DNA of 64,000 bases from Neisseriaceae bacterium (GTDB taxonomy: Bacteria > Pseudomonadota > Gammaproteobacteria > Burkholderiales > Neisseriaceae). A program made the translations under genes and the position numbers. Shown here one piece after another: positions 56,299 through 64,000 of this stretch (the first letter of the stretch is position 1; each line of letters begins with the position of its first letter). The stretch covers positions 1 through 64,000 of the forward strand of contig JAGBKK010000022.1 in NCBI GenBank assembly GCA_017934045.1, read 5' to 3'. The notes under the pieces were generated by a model. It worked only from the letters and a program-made list of their open reading frames with translations. It did not search any database and was not told the DNA's origin.

Positions 56299-58284
56299 TT
56301 AATGATTTTCTCTTTGAAAATCGTTCATTGCCACTTCCACTTTTTTGACATTGTTACAGCCTTTTTGCGAACCGCCACGACAGGCTTCTTCAAAATAATG
56401 TTTGGCTTGGGTGAGATTGCGTTCAATGCCGTTGCCACGAGCATACAAAATGCCCAAGTTGTTTTGTGCTTTGGCATTGCCTTTTTCGGCGGCTTGTTCG
56501 TAGTGCGTTTTGGCTTGGGTGTAATCTATTGCCAAACCCAATCCGTCTTCATACATTGTGCCTAATGCAAATTGAGCGTCTTTGTCGCCTTGTTGGGCAG
56601 ATTGTTGTAAAAGTTGGTGGGCTTTGTAATAATTTTTTTCAACTTGAAGACCTTTCAAATAGGTAATGCCTAATACGGATTGGGCTTCTTTGTGTCCTTG
56701 ATTGGCGGCTTGTTGCAGCCATTCGCATGCTAGTGCTGCGTCTTTTTCTATGTCATCAACAAAATAGATTAACCCCAAAGCGTATTGTGCGTCTGCAAAA
56801 CCTTGTTGTGCGGATTTTTCAAACCAATATTTCATCATATTGTCATTTTTTGCAATGTGTTTGCCATTGCCATACATTTGTCCTAATTTGAATTGTGCTT
56901 TGCTATGGTTTTGTTCAGCCGCTTTGGTGAGCCATAATTTGGCTTGTTGTGGGTTTTTGGCAATGCCATCGCCGATTAAATAGGTTAATCCCAATAAATA
57001 TTGTGCGTCTCTGTTCCCTTGTTCTGCTGATTTTTGATACCAATAAACGGCTTTGTTTTTATCTTTGGCAATGTCTTGTCCTTTGTCGTATTTTATTGCT
57101 AAATAAAATTGTGCATTGCTGTCGCCCATTTCGGCGATTTGTTGCAATTCTTGAATAGACATTTTGCCATAGCGTTTTTGCAATAATTGTTTGTCTAATT
57201 TTTGCTGTGCCTGTGTGTGTCCTTGTTCGGCGGCTTTGGCATACCATTCAAAGGCTTGATTGTTGTCTTTTTTGACTTCTTTGCCGTATTCATACATCAA
57301 ACCTAAATGGTATTGTGCGTCTTTATTGCCTTGCTGTGCGGCTTTTTCGTACCATATTTTTGCTTGTTGTAAATCTTTTTGAACAAATTTGCCTGTTTCG
57401 TAGGCTAAACCTAATTTCAGTTGTGCTAGCGCATAGTCTTGTTGGGCAGATTTTTGATACCACTGAAAAGATCGTTCATCGTCTTGTAATACGCCTTTGC
57501 CGTGTTCATAGATTAAACCTAAATTACTTTGTGCAATGGCATTGCCTTGATTGGCGGCTTTTTCGTACCAATCGTAAGATTTGGCATAATCTTGTTGAAC
57601 GCCTTGTCCCAATTCATACAAAATGCCTAAATAATTTTGTGCGTCAGAATGATTTTGCTGTGCGGCTTGTTCAAACCAACTTTTGGCTTGTGCATAATCT
57701 TGTTTTGAATAATAAATAAAACCTAATTGATACTGTGCTTGGCTTGAATTTTGCTTTGCGGCTTTTAATAGCCATTCGATTGATTTTTCTTCATTTTTTG
57801 CCACGCCCCAACCTTTGGCATACATATGGGCGACATTATATTGTGCTTGAACACTGCCTTGATTGGCGGCTTTTTCGCACCATTCAAAGGCTTGTACATA
57901 ATCTTGTGCCACACCTTTGCCGTTGGCGTATAACAAACACAAATTGTTTTGTGCTGTGGCATAGCCTTGATGAGCAGATTTTTCATACCATTCTTTGGCT
58001 TGACGGTAATCTTGTTTGACACCCTGTCCTTGTTCATACAAAACGCCCATATTGTTTTGTGCCACAGGCAAATGATGGGCAACTGCTTTATCATAATACG
58101 ATTTGGCTAAACCATAATTTTGTGCTTTATGGTGTTGCCAGCCAATATCAAAACACGCCTGTGCATTGCCGTTTTGACATTGTTTTTCTTGTGTGTTTTC
58201 AGGCTGTGCTGGCGTGTTGTCCGAACACGCAGAAATACAGAGTAGGGCAGAAAGTAGGGCGTAAGATAAAATTGTTTTATGCAT
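56299..58284 (-). CDS. Large Sel1-repeat lipoprotein
   Basis: 661 aa. Lipobox 'LLCISAC', then a long run of Sel1-like repeats of about 36 residues from residue 40 to the end, each like 'A..WYEKAA.QG.A.AQ..LG..Y..G.GV..D'. I count roughly sixteen. Sel1 solenoids bind proteins; in the envelope they may bind peptidoglycan enzymes or act in host contact. 'GKHIAKNDNMMKYWFEKSA' and the C-terminal 'EEACRGGSQKGCNNV' with paired Cys are less regular. Long identical blocks make it a site for repeat expansion. Confidence 0.85.
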   Translation of the reverse strand: MHKTILSYALLSALLCISACSDNTPAQPENTQEKQCQNGNAQACFDIGWQHHKAQNYGLAKSYYDKAVAHHLPVAQNNMGVLYEQGQGVKQDYRQAKEWYEKSAHQGYATAQNNLCLLYANGKGVAQDYVQAFEWCEKAANQGSVQAQYNVAHMYAKGWGVAKNEEKSIEWLLKAAKQNSSQAQYQLGFIYYSKQDYAQAKSWFEQAAQQNHSDAQNYLGILYELGQGVQQDYAKSYDWYEKAANQGNAIAQSNLGLIYEHGKGVLQDDERSFQWYQKSAQQDYALAQLKLGLAYETGKFVQKDLQQAKIWYEKAAQQGNKDAQYHLGLMYEYGKEVKKDNNQAFEWYAKAAEQGHTQAQQKLDKQLLQKRYGKMSIQELQQIAEMGDSNAQFYLAIKYDKGQDIAKDKNKAVYWYQKSAEQGNRDAQYLLGLTYLIGDGIAKNPQQAKLWLTKAAEQNHSKAQFKLGQMYGNGKHIAKNDNMMKYWFEKSAQQGFADAQYALGLIYFVDDIEKDAALACEWLQQAANQGHKEAQSVLGITYLKGLQVEKNYYKAHQLLQQSAQQGDKDAQFALGTMYEDGLGLAIDYTQAKTHYEQAAEKGNAKAQNNLGILYARGNGIERNLTQAKHYFEEACRGGSQKGCNNVKKVEVAMNDFQRENH

Positions 58285-58356
58285 TGTTGTTCCAATAATT
58301 TATTTCAGGCAGCCTGAAAGGGTTTTGTATTCTTTCAGGCAGCCTGAAACCTTATC

Positions 58357-59613
58357 TTACACACGAATTTCGCCGTGTCCGAATACAATCCATTTTTGCG
58401 AAGTTAAGCCTTCTAAACCGACTGGGCCTCTGGCGTGGATTTTGTCGGTGGAAATGCCGATTTCTGCCCCCAAGCCGTATTCAAAGCCGTCTGCAAAGCG
58501 AGTTGATGCGTTAATCATTACCGATGACGAATCCACTTGACGCAAGAATTGTTGCGAATGGCTGTAATTTTCGGTGATGATTGCGTCTGTGTGATGACTG
58601 CCGTAGTGGTTAATGTGGCGGATTGCTTCGTCAATGTTTTCCACCACTTTAATGGCTAAAATCGGAGCTAAATATTCCGTTGCCCAGTCGTCTTCAACCG
58701 CCGCAATGCTTTCAGGCAGCCATACACGGCTTTTTTCGCAACCACGAAGTTCAACGCCTTTTTCTTTGTATGCTTTTGATAATAAAGGTAAAACTTTGTC
58801 CGCAATCGCACGATGAACCAAAAGCGTTTCCATCGTGTTGCAAGTGCCGTAGCGAGAAGTTTTGGCATTTACGCAAATTTTAACCGCCATATCTATTTGG
58901 GCAGATTCATCAATAAAGGTATGACAAATGCCGTCCAAATGCTTAATCACAGGCACTTTTGCTTCGTTGGCAATGCGAGCCACCAAGCCTTTGCCGCCGC
59001 GTGGCACAATCACATCAATTAAATCGGACGCTTGCAACATGGCTCCCACGCCTTGTCGGTCGGTGTTTTCCACTAATCGCACGGCGGTTTCAGGTAGCCC
59101 TGCCATTTTTAAACCTTGATAAATCAATTTCGCAATCGCAGTGTTGCTGTTAATGGCTTCACTGCCGCCACGCAAAACGCAAGCATTGCCAGACTTCAAA
59201 CACAAGCCAGCAGCGTCTGCTGTAACATTCGGACGCGATTCATAAATAATGCCCACCACGCCCAACGGCACACGCATTTTGCCCACTTGAATGCCTGATG
59301 GACGAAAAGCGAAATCGCCCATTTCGCCAATCGGATCAGGCAAAGACGCAATTTGTCGCAAACCGTCCGCCATAGCCTGCACCGTTTTTTCGCTGATTTT
59401 CAAACGATCCAGTAACGGTGCGTCCAAATTTTTTGCCGTTGCATTCGCCATATCTTGCTCGTTGGCTTGCAATAAATCGCTTTTGTGTTGCAACAACAAA
59501 TCCGCAATGTGATTAAGTGCCGCATTTTTCTGCCCAGTACTTGCCGTTGCCATAATGCTTGCCGCATTTTTTGCGTCTTTGGCAAGTGTTTGAATATATT
59601 GAGTAATGTTCAT
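58357..59613 (-). CDS. proA: Gamma-glutamyl phosphate reductase
   Basis: 418 aa, second step of proline synthesis. '[20 protein letters not shown]', '[11 protein letters not shown]', the Cys-bearing '[19 protein letters not shown]' and '[20 protein letters not shown]' are the family blocks. proB is not adjacent. Confidence 0.96.
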   Translation of the reverse strand: MNITQYIQTLAKDAKNAASIMATASTGQKNAALNHIADLLLQHKSDLLQANEQDMANATAKNLDAPLLDRLKISEKTVQAMADGLRQIASLPDPIGEMGDFAFRPSGIQVGKMRVPLGVVGIIYESRPNVTADAAGLCLKSGNACVLRGGSEAINSNTAIAKLIYQGLKMAGLPETAVRLVENTDRQGVGAMLQASDLIDVIVPRGGKGLVARIANEAKVPVIKHLDGICHTFIDESAQIDMAVKICVNAKTSRYGTCNTMETLLVHRAIADKVLPLLSKAYKEKGVELRGCEKSRVWLPESIAAVEDDWATEYLAPILAIKVVENIDEAIRHINHYGSHHTDAIITENYSHSQQFLRQVDSSSVMINASTRFADGFEYGLGAEIGISTDKIHARGPVGLEGLTSQKWIVFGHGEIRV

Positions 59614-59678
59614 TTTATGCTTTCTATAAAAATTTTCAGGCTGCCTGAAAATAAGTTTAAAGGGTTGAATGACATCAT

Positions 59679-59786
59679 TATAGTCAATTCATACCAAAAA
59701 CAGGCAAGGCATTTTGTTGTGCCGTATGGTTTTTATCCTGTCTGCTTCTGGGTGCTTTGGCGTTTCTGTTCTCAATCAACGATATA
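59679..59786. mobile_element. Family 1 miniature element, diverged copy
   Basis: Starts TATAGTCAATTCATACCAAAA exactly as the copy at 22428 (first 20 bases), but the interior has diverged and the right end ('ctcaatcaacgatata') overlaps the last codons of rsmD. So the element may supply the rsmD stop. Confidence 0.5.
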
Positions 59787-60329
59787 TTCTGCCAATACAA
59801 AATGACTTATGCCACATTTGCCCTTTTTGCGTTCGGATAAAAAGGGCGGTAATTCGATTTTTTGTGCGTATTCGATATAAATTTCGGCATTTGTTTTTAA
59901 AATATTGGGTAAGAATTGCCATAGCGTTTGCCATTCTTGCCATTGATAGGGCGGATCAATAAAAACAATATCGAATTGATCAGGACTCGTGCGTAAAAAA
60001 TCAAAGGCGTTGGTGTTTTTAATTTCTATATTATCTATTTTTAATAACTTTTTGTTTTGTTTAATTTTTTCTGCTGTTTGTTTATTATTTTCAACCGCAA
60101 TAATATATTTTGCATTGCGTGAAGCAGACTCAAAAGCCATTATGCCGCTGCCTGAAAATAAATCTAAAACATTTTTGCCATATAAATCTTGTCCTAACCA
60201 ATTAAACAGTTTTTCTCGCACAAAATCAGCAGTGGGGCGTAAGCTGTCTGCGTCATTAAAGGTAATTATTCGCGAACGGTGTGTACCGCCAATAATGCGG
60301 ACTTGGTTTTTATGGTTGGGGTTTTTCAT
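59772..60329 (-). CDS. rsmD: 16S rRNA (guanine-966-N2) methyltransferase
   Basis: 185 aa. 'VRIIGGTHRSRII', 'LRPTADFVREKLFNWL', SAM site 'NVLDLFSGSGIMAFESASR' and motif IV 'IVFIDPPYQW' identify RsmD. The end of the gene overlaps a miniature element. Confidence 0.93.
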   Translation of the reverse strand: MKNPNHKNQVRIIGGTHRSRIITFNDADSLRPTADFVREKLFNWLGQDLYGKNVLDLFSGSGIMAFESASRNAKYIIAVENNKQTAEKIKQNKKLLKIDNIEIKNTNAFDFLRTSPDQFDIVFIDPPYQWQEWQTLWQFLPNILKTNAEIYIEYAQKIELPPFLSERKKGKCGISHFVLAEYIVD

Positions 60330-60390
60330 TATTTATTCTTTCAGGCTGCCTGAAAATATGTTGAACCGCGTGGGCAATAAATTGCCCACC

Positions 60391-61467
60391 CTACAAGATG
60401 ACAGGTTCAATACCTGTTTCTTTATCTTTTTCAATTGCTTGATTATTCAATGCGTTATTTAATATACGACTTGCGGCGAAACACACCGCAGGAGCAATCA
60501 TAAAGCCGTGTCTAAATAAGCCATTGATGGATAATATTTTTTTATGTGTATCCACACGAATTTCAGGATCGTGGTGATCGATTGTGGGGCGTAGATTGGT
60601 GGCAAGTTCCAAAATGCGTGCTTCGCCAAAGGCAGGCGTAACGGCATACAGCGAACTCATCAATTCCAAGCCTGAACGCACGGAAACTGGGCTTTCATCT
60701 TCGCTTTCAATCTGCGTAGCACCGATGACGAAAATGTGGTTTTCTTTGGGGGCGATATACAAGGGATAGCGTGGGTGAAGCAGACGAGTAGGGCGGTTGA
60801 GCGTGATTTCAGGGGCATAAACGCGAGCCACTTCGCCACGAATGCCACGCAATTGCGATTTGCCAGTGTTCCAGTCGGCTTTTGCCCCAAAACCACGACA
60901 GTCAATCAGCCAGTCGGCGGTTATATCGGTCAGCGAAACCGCTGTATTCCAGTGGCATTGTACACCTACTTCTTCAATGGCGTTCGCCAATGCCATCAAG
61001 GTTTGGCGATTGTCTAACTGCCCTTCGGTAGGCAGATAAAAACCACTCGTAAAGCGTCCGCCAAGTTGCGGTTCGTTGGTGGCAATATCATCGCCATTCC
61101 AATTTTGCCAAACTTCTTTGCCACCATTGCCACGCCGTAATTGCTGGGCAAAGCGATGAGAAATATCGCTGTCTTGGGCGTGCCACACAATCAGGCTGCC
61201 TGAAAACTGCATAAACACTTTTTCAGGCAGCATAGACATAATTTGTTTCCACAAATCAAGGCTTTGGTAACCTAATTGCAACACCAACGGTGTGGCATCA
61301 ACCGCTTCTGCCATAGGGGCAAGCATGGCTGCCGCCACAAACGCCGCCGACAAATTGCCGTCTTTGCCACCTTGTTCAAATAATTGAATACAATGTCCTT
61401 GTCGAGCCAACAATAAAGCCATTAAGCGACCTGTTAAGCCACCGCCTAAAATGCTGATTTGTGCCAT
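60391..61467 (-). CDS. thiO: FAD-dependent glycine oxidase-like protein
   Basis: 358 aa DAO-family oxidoreductase. N-terminal FAD site 'SILGGGLTGRLMALLLARQG', 'AAAMLAPMAEA', 'DCRGFGAKADW' and 'LRGIRGEVARVYAPEI', C-terminal 'HGFMIAPAVCFAASRI'. In Neisseria such a protein (ThiO) makes the glycine imine for thiazole synthesis. No thi genes adjoin, so substrate is not certain. AGGAAA precedes the ATG. The last residues ('EPVIL') run into a 'gtagggtgggcaa' repeat. Confidence 0.8.
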   Translation of the reverse strand: MAQISILGGGLTGRLMALLLARQGHCIQLFEQGGKDGNLSAAFVAAAMLAPMAEAVDATPLVLQLGYQSLDLWKQIMSMLPEKVFMQFSGSLIVWHAQDSDISHRFAQQLRRGNGGKEVWQNWNGDDIATNEPQLGGRFTSGFYLPTEGQLDNRQTLMALANAIEEVGVQCHWNTAVSLTDITADWLIDCRGFGAKADWNTGKSQLRGIRGEVARVYAPEITLNRPTRLLHPRYPLYIAPKENHIFVIGATQIESEDESPVSVRSGLELMSSLYAVTPAFGEARILELATNLRPTIDHHDPEIRVDTHKKILSINGLFRHGFMIAPAVCFAASRILNNALNNQAIEKDKETGIEPVIL

Positions 61468-61597
61468 GGTTTTTCCTGCTTTTGAAAATGGATTGAAAGT
61501 AAGATTGTACCTTTATCGCCGTTGATTGAAATATGCTTTTTATCAATAAATTGATGATATGAATAAAATTTTCAGGCTGCCTGAAAAAAACATTCAT

Positions 61598-62926
61598 TTA
61601 AGCACCTGCCACCGTCATTTGTTCGACCAAAATCGAACCAATGCTGTGCGGTGCATGTGGGCGGTAATCGTTGGCTATACCTAATATTTGTGCCAACATA
61701 TCTTGTAATCGTCCTGCAATGGTTAAATCTTGCACAGGATAAGCAATCACGCCGTTTTCCACCCAAAAACCTGACGCACCACGCGAATAATCGCCTGTGA
61801 GCAAATTCACCCCTTGCCCCATTAACTCGGTAACTAATAAACCTGTACCCATTTGTTTTAATAAGTCTTTTTGTGTCGGCACAGTGGGTTTTAATTGCAA
61901 ATGATGAATGCCACCTGCGTTGCCTGTGGTGGTCATTCCCAATTTTTGTGCCGAATAATGACTTAAAAAATAACCTTGAATAATGCCATTTTCAATCACT
62001 TGGCGTGGCTTGGTTGCTACCCCTTCATCATCACAGGCAGTAACCGAAAAAGCCCGTGGAATATGTGGATTTTCAAAGAGTTGCATAAAATCAGGCAGAA
62101 TTTTTTTACCTAAACTGTCGCATAAAAAACTGCTTTTGCGATACAACGCTTCGCCTGATAATGCTCCTGTTAAATGTCCAATCAGGCTGCCTGAAATGGT
62201 GTTGTCAAACAATACAGGATACACGCCTGTTTTGACGCTGCCTGAACCCAATCGTGCCAATGCTTTTTGAGCAGCGGTGCGTCCAATGTCATCAACCGCA
62301 CATAAATCGTGAATATTGCGTGCTGCGTCCGACCAATAATCGCGTTGCATACCGCTGTTGTCTGTGGCAACGGCAACGCAAGATACGCCAAATCGTGTGC
62401 GTTTGTCATACGCCGCAAAGCCGTGCGAATTGGCAAATACGCCCTGTGCGTGATCGGCAGAAACGCTGGCTCCTTCGCTATTGTTGATTTTTTCGTCATA
62501 CGACAAAGCGGCATCTTCGCACTGCATCGCAATTTGCAAGGCAGTATCAGGCGATAAATTGTGCTGATGATATAAATCTAAATCAATTAAATCTTTTGCC
62601 ATCAATGACTTATCAGGTAATCCTGCACATTCATCGTCTTGTGTATAATGCGCAATATTCAACGCCGCAGAAACGGTTTGCGACAAGGCGTTGGGCGATA
62701 AATCAGAAGTGGCAGCGTAGCCTTTCTTCTGCCCCACATACACCACCACTTCCACGCCAGTATCACGGCGATATTCTACTTTTTCCGTCTCCTGCATACG
62801 CACGGAAACTTCCAAACCTGTGGCTTCATACACATCAACAGAAGCGGCAGTTGCACCGCCCACTTTGGCTTGCCGCAACACTTCATCGGCAAATTGAAAT
62901 AAATCTTGTTGAGAACAAACAAACAT
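61598..62926 (-). CDS. pmbA: PmbA/TldE metalloprotease subunit
   Basis: 442 aa. TldD/PmbA family, partner of TldD in unfolding-coupled peptide cleavage and in CcdA or microcin maturation in E. coli. 'GYAATSDLSPNALSQTVSAA', 'PVLFDNTISGSLIGHLTGAL' and C-terminal 'GVNLLTGDYSRGASGFWVEN' are typical; PmbA lacks the zinc ligands of TldD. tldD is not adjacent. Confidence 0.93.
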   Translation of the reverse strand: MFVCSQQDLFQFADEVLRQAKVGGATAASVDVYEATGLEVSVRMQETEKVEYRRDTGVEVVVYVGQKKGYAATSDLSPNALSQTVSAALNIAHYTQDDECAGLPDKSLMAKDLIDLDLYHQHNLSPDTALQIAMQCEDAALSYDEKINNSEGASVSADHAQGVFANSHGFAAYDKRTRFGVSCVAVATDNSGMQRDYWSDAARNIHDLCAVDDIGRTAAQKALARLGSGSVKTGVYPVLFDNTISGSLIGHLTGALSGEALYRKSSFLCDSLGKKILPDFMQLFENPHIPRAFSVTACDDEGVATKPRQVIENGIIQGYFLSHYSAQKLGMTTTGNAGGIHHLQLKPTVPTQKDLLKQMGTGLLVTELMGQGVNLLTGDYSRGASGFWVENGVIAYPVQDLTIAGRLQDMLAQILGIANDYRPHAPHSIGSILVEQMTVAGA

Positions 62927-62983
62927 TTTTTAATAAAACTCTTGGCAAAATGGTTAATAAGGGTTAAAATCGCATTTCTTTTC

Positions 62984-63074
62984 GGAAGCGTGGCAGAGCG
63001 GTTTAATGCAGCGGTCTTGAAAACCGTCGTGGGTTAGTAGCCCACCGTGAGTTCGAATCTCACCGCTTCCGCCA
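62984..63074 (+). tRNA. tRNA-Ser (anticodon UGA)
   Basis: 91 bases from GGAAGCG to CGCTTCC-G-CCA. Anticodon stem GCGGT/ACCGT with loop CTTGAAA gives anticodon TGA. Long class II variable arm 'GTGGGTTAGTAGCCCACC' and T-loop GTTCGAATC. CCA is encoded. Confidence 0.97.
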
Positions 63075-63083
63075 ATTTATTTC

Positions 63084-63128
63084 ATAACCGTTTTTATTTT
63101 AATTGTTATTTAAAATAAAAACGGTTAT
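63084..63128. terminator. Long hairpin between tRNA-Ser and lspA
   Basis: ATAACCGTTTTTATTTTAA pairs with its reverse complement around a short loop. It probably ends tRNA-Ser and lspA transcripts. Confidence 0.7.
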
Positions 63129-63151
63129 TTATTTTCAGGCAGCCTGAAAAA

Positions 63152-63625
63152 TTATTTATCCTTTTTCTTTTTGGCACTTTCTAATAATAATAAACCTGCA
63201 CCAATACAAATAAAACTATCAGCAACATTAAACGCAGGATAATAATAATTACCGAAATAAAACAATAAAAAATCCACTACTTGTCCGTGAATTAAACGGT
63301 CAATCACATTACCAATTGCCCCCCCAACAATCATCATTGCACCAATGGAACCTAATAGTCCAAAATGTTTTTTAAAAACGGCGTAAATTAAATAACAACT
63401 TACCACAATGGCTAAAATTAAAAAGAAATATTTTTGCCAACCGTTTTGATTGGATAAAAAACTAAATGCAGCTCCTGGATTAAATACCAAAGTTAAATCA
63501 AAAAAATTGGGAATAATATTTAATCGTTCCGCATATTGAAAGTTTTTCAATACAGCAAATTTAGTGATTTGATCAAAAATAATGATAAATACCGATAAAA
63601 AAACAAATAAAATATTTCTTTTCAT
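63152..63625 (-). CDS. lspA: Lipoprotein signal peptidase
   Basis: 157 aa, aspartic membrane peptidase that removes prolipoprotein signals. Four membrane segments; 'DQITKFAVLKNF', 'FNPGAAFSFLS', 'GGAIGNVIDRLIHGQVVDF' and 'FNVADSFICIGAGLL' carry the catalytic Asps and Asn. Matches the many lipoproteins in the window. The ATG overlaps the upstream stop by four bases (ATGA). Confidence 0.96.
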   Translation of the reverse strand: MKRNILFVFLSVFIIIFDQITKFAVLKNFQYAERLNIIPNFFDLTLVFNPGAAFSFLSNQNGWQKYFFLILAIVVSCYLIYAVFKKHFGLLGSIGAMMIVGGAIGNVIDRLIHGQVVDFLLFYFGNYYYPAFNVADSFICIGAGLLLLESAKKKKDK

Positions 63626-64000
63626 TTTTGTTCCACCAATTTATTTAAATGACAAATTTCACCTTTATGATTAGGATAGGCTTTACCATCGTTGCCACGC
63701 ATTTCTAATTTTCCGTCTTTTCCGACAAAAAATACCATATTATCTCCATTTTCATCTAATTGAATTAAACCATCACCATCTAATCGCCATTTAAATTTAC
63801 CTTGCACAATTTGTGGCGGAAATTGAAGACTGCCTACTTTTTGTGTTTTCATTTGATAGGTAAAATCAGGTGATAATTTAATTTCCAATTCAATACGATT
63901 ACAATCAGCACAAGGTAATGCACCATAGTAGCTGCCTGCCCAAGTGTTGCTATTTTGCATTTCTACTGCGGATACTGTATTTTTTTGAGCAACATTTTGA
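63622..64000 (-). CDS. NlpE-like (copper resistance/envelope stress) lipoprotein, 5' end outside window
   Basis: The frame is open to the window edge. The visible 126 residues include 'WAGSYYGALPCADCNRIELE', the CxxC N-terminal barrel of NlpE, then 'DGDGLIQLDENGDNMVFFVG'. NlpE senses lipoprotein sorting and surface contact in E. coli. The signal peptide must lie upstream. ATG 63960 is internal. Coupled to lspA. Confidence 0.75.
   Translation of the reverse strand, partial: QNVAQKNTVSAVEMQNSNTWAGSYYGALPCADCNRIELEIKLSPDFTYQMKTQKVGSLQFPPQIVQGKFKWRLDGDGLIQLDENGDNMVFFVGKDGKLEMRGNDGKAYPNHKGEICHLNKLVEQK

Overview
The window is chromosomal DNA of a naturally competent member of the Neisseriaceae, most like Simonsiella or Kingella. 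The strongest evidence is the palindromic 17-mer TTTCAGGC(A/T)GCCTGAAA, found in nearly every intergenic gap and inside several genes. It holds back to back the AG-simDUS (AGGCTGCCTGAA) and AG-kingDUS (AGGCAGCCTGAA) DNA-uptake dialects. Gene content (rimP-nusA-infB, ftsE-ftsX, hfq, der, pqiBC, a ComP-like pilin, type II-C CRISPR-Cas) and the AT-rich sequence agree. Species is not certain.

Layout. 1-0.5 kb: end of a DUF2971-like gene. 0.9-10.9 kb: nrdA and nrdB, class Ia ribonucleotide reductase, with two NrdR boxes before nrdA but with about 6.5 kb inserted between the two genes. The insert holds an unknown two-gene unit (soluble protein plus four-helix membrane protein), a methylase/putative endonuclease pair whose methylase has a premature stop, an EcoRV-like restriction-modification pair, and a third adenine methylase. 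11-24.7 kb: surface lipoprotein, frameshifted comEA, dgt, ftsX-ftsE, hfq, der, an aromatic aminotransferase, an L,D-transpeptidase, hisF-unknown-hisI-hisE, and a frameshifted sugar-binding lipoprotein gene. 24.8-29.6 kb: rimP-nusA-infB. 29.8-39.5 kb: small lipoprotein, S41 protease, LytS-type kinase, argH, a transaldolase with a Cys/His-rich insert, a structured RNA candidate, and pqiB (interrupted)-pqiC-DUF945. 39.8-46.3 kb: dnaB, prfC, ComP-like pilin, rplU-rpmA-rpmI-rplT, ubiE.

46.3-52.6 kb is the most unusual part: a type II-C CRISPR-Cas locus in which cas1-cas2 diverge from cas9, and cas9 lies between two imperfect inverted repeats of about 0.4 kb. Each arm contains one CRISPR-repeat-like element ending in TATAAT, exactly 30 bp of unrelated sequence, an inverted anti-repeat, a conserved tail and a terminator. 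I read these as two tracrRNA genes, both pointing towards cas9. There is no multi-repeat CRISPR array in the window.

52.9-64 kb: pta, rluF-like, NlpC/P60 lipoprotein, a large Sel1-repeat lipoprotein, proA, rsmD, thiO-like, pmbA, tRNA-Ser(UGA), lspA and the end of an NlpE-like gene. Two families of miniature inverted-repeat elements are scattered in the gaps. Four genes are broken by frameshift or nonsense mutation (comEA, the mglB-like gene, pqiB, the first methylase); some of these could be sequencing errors.
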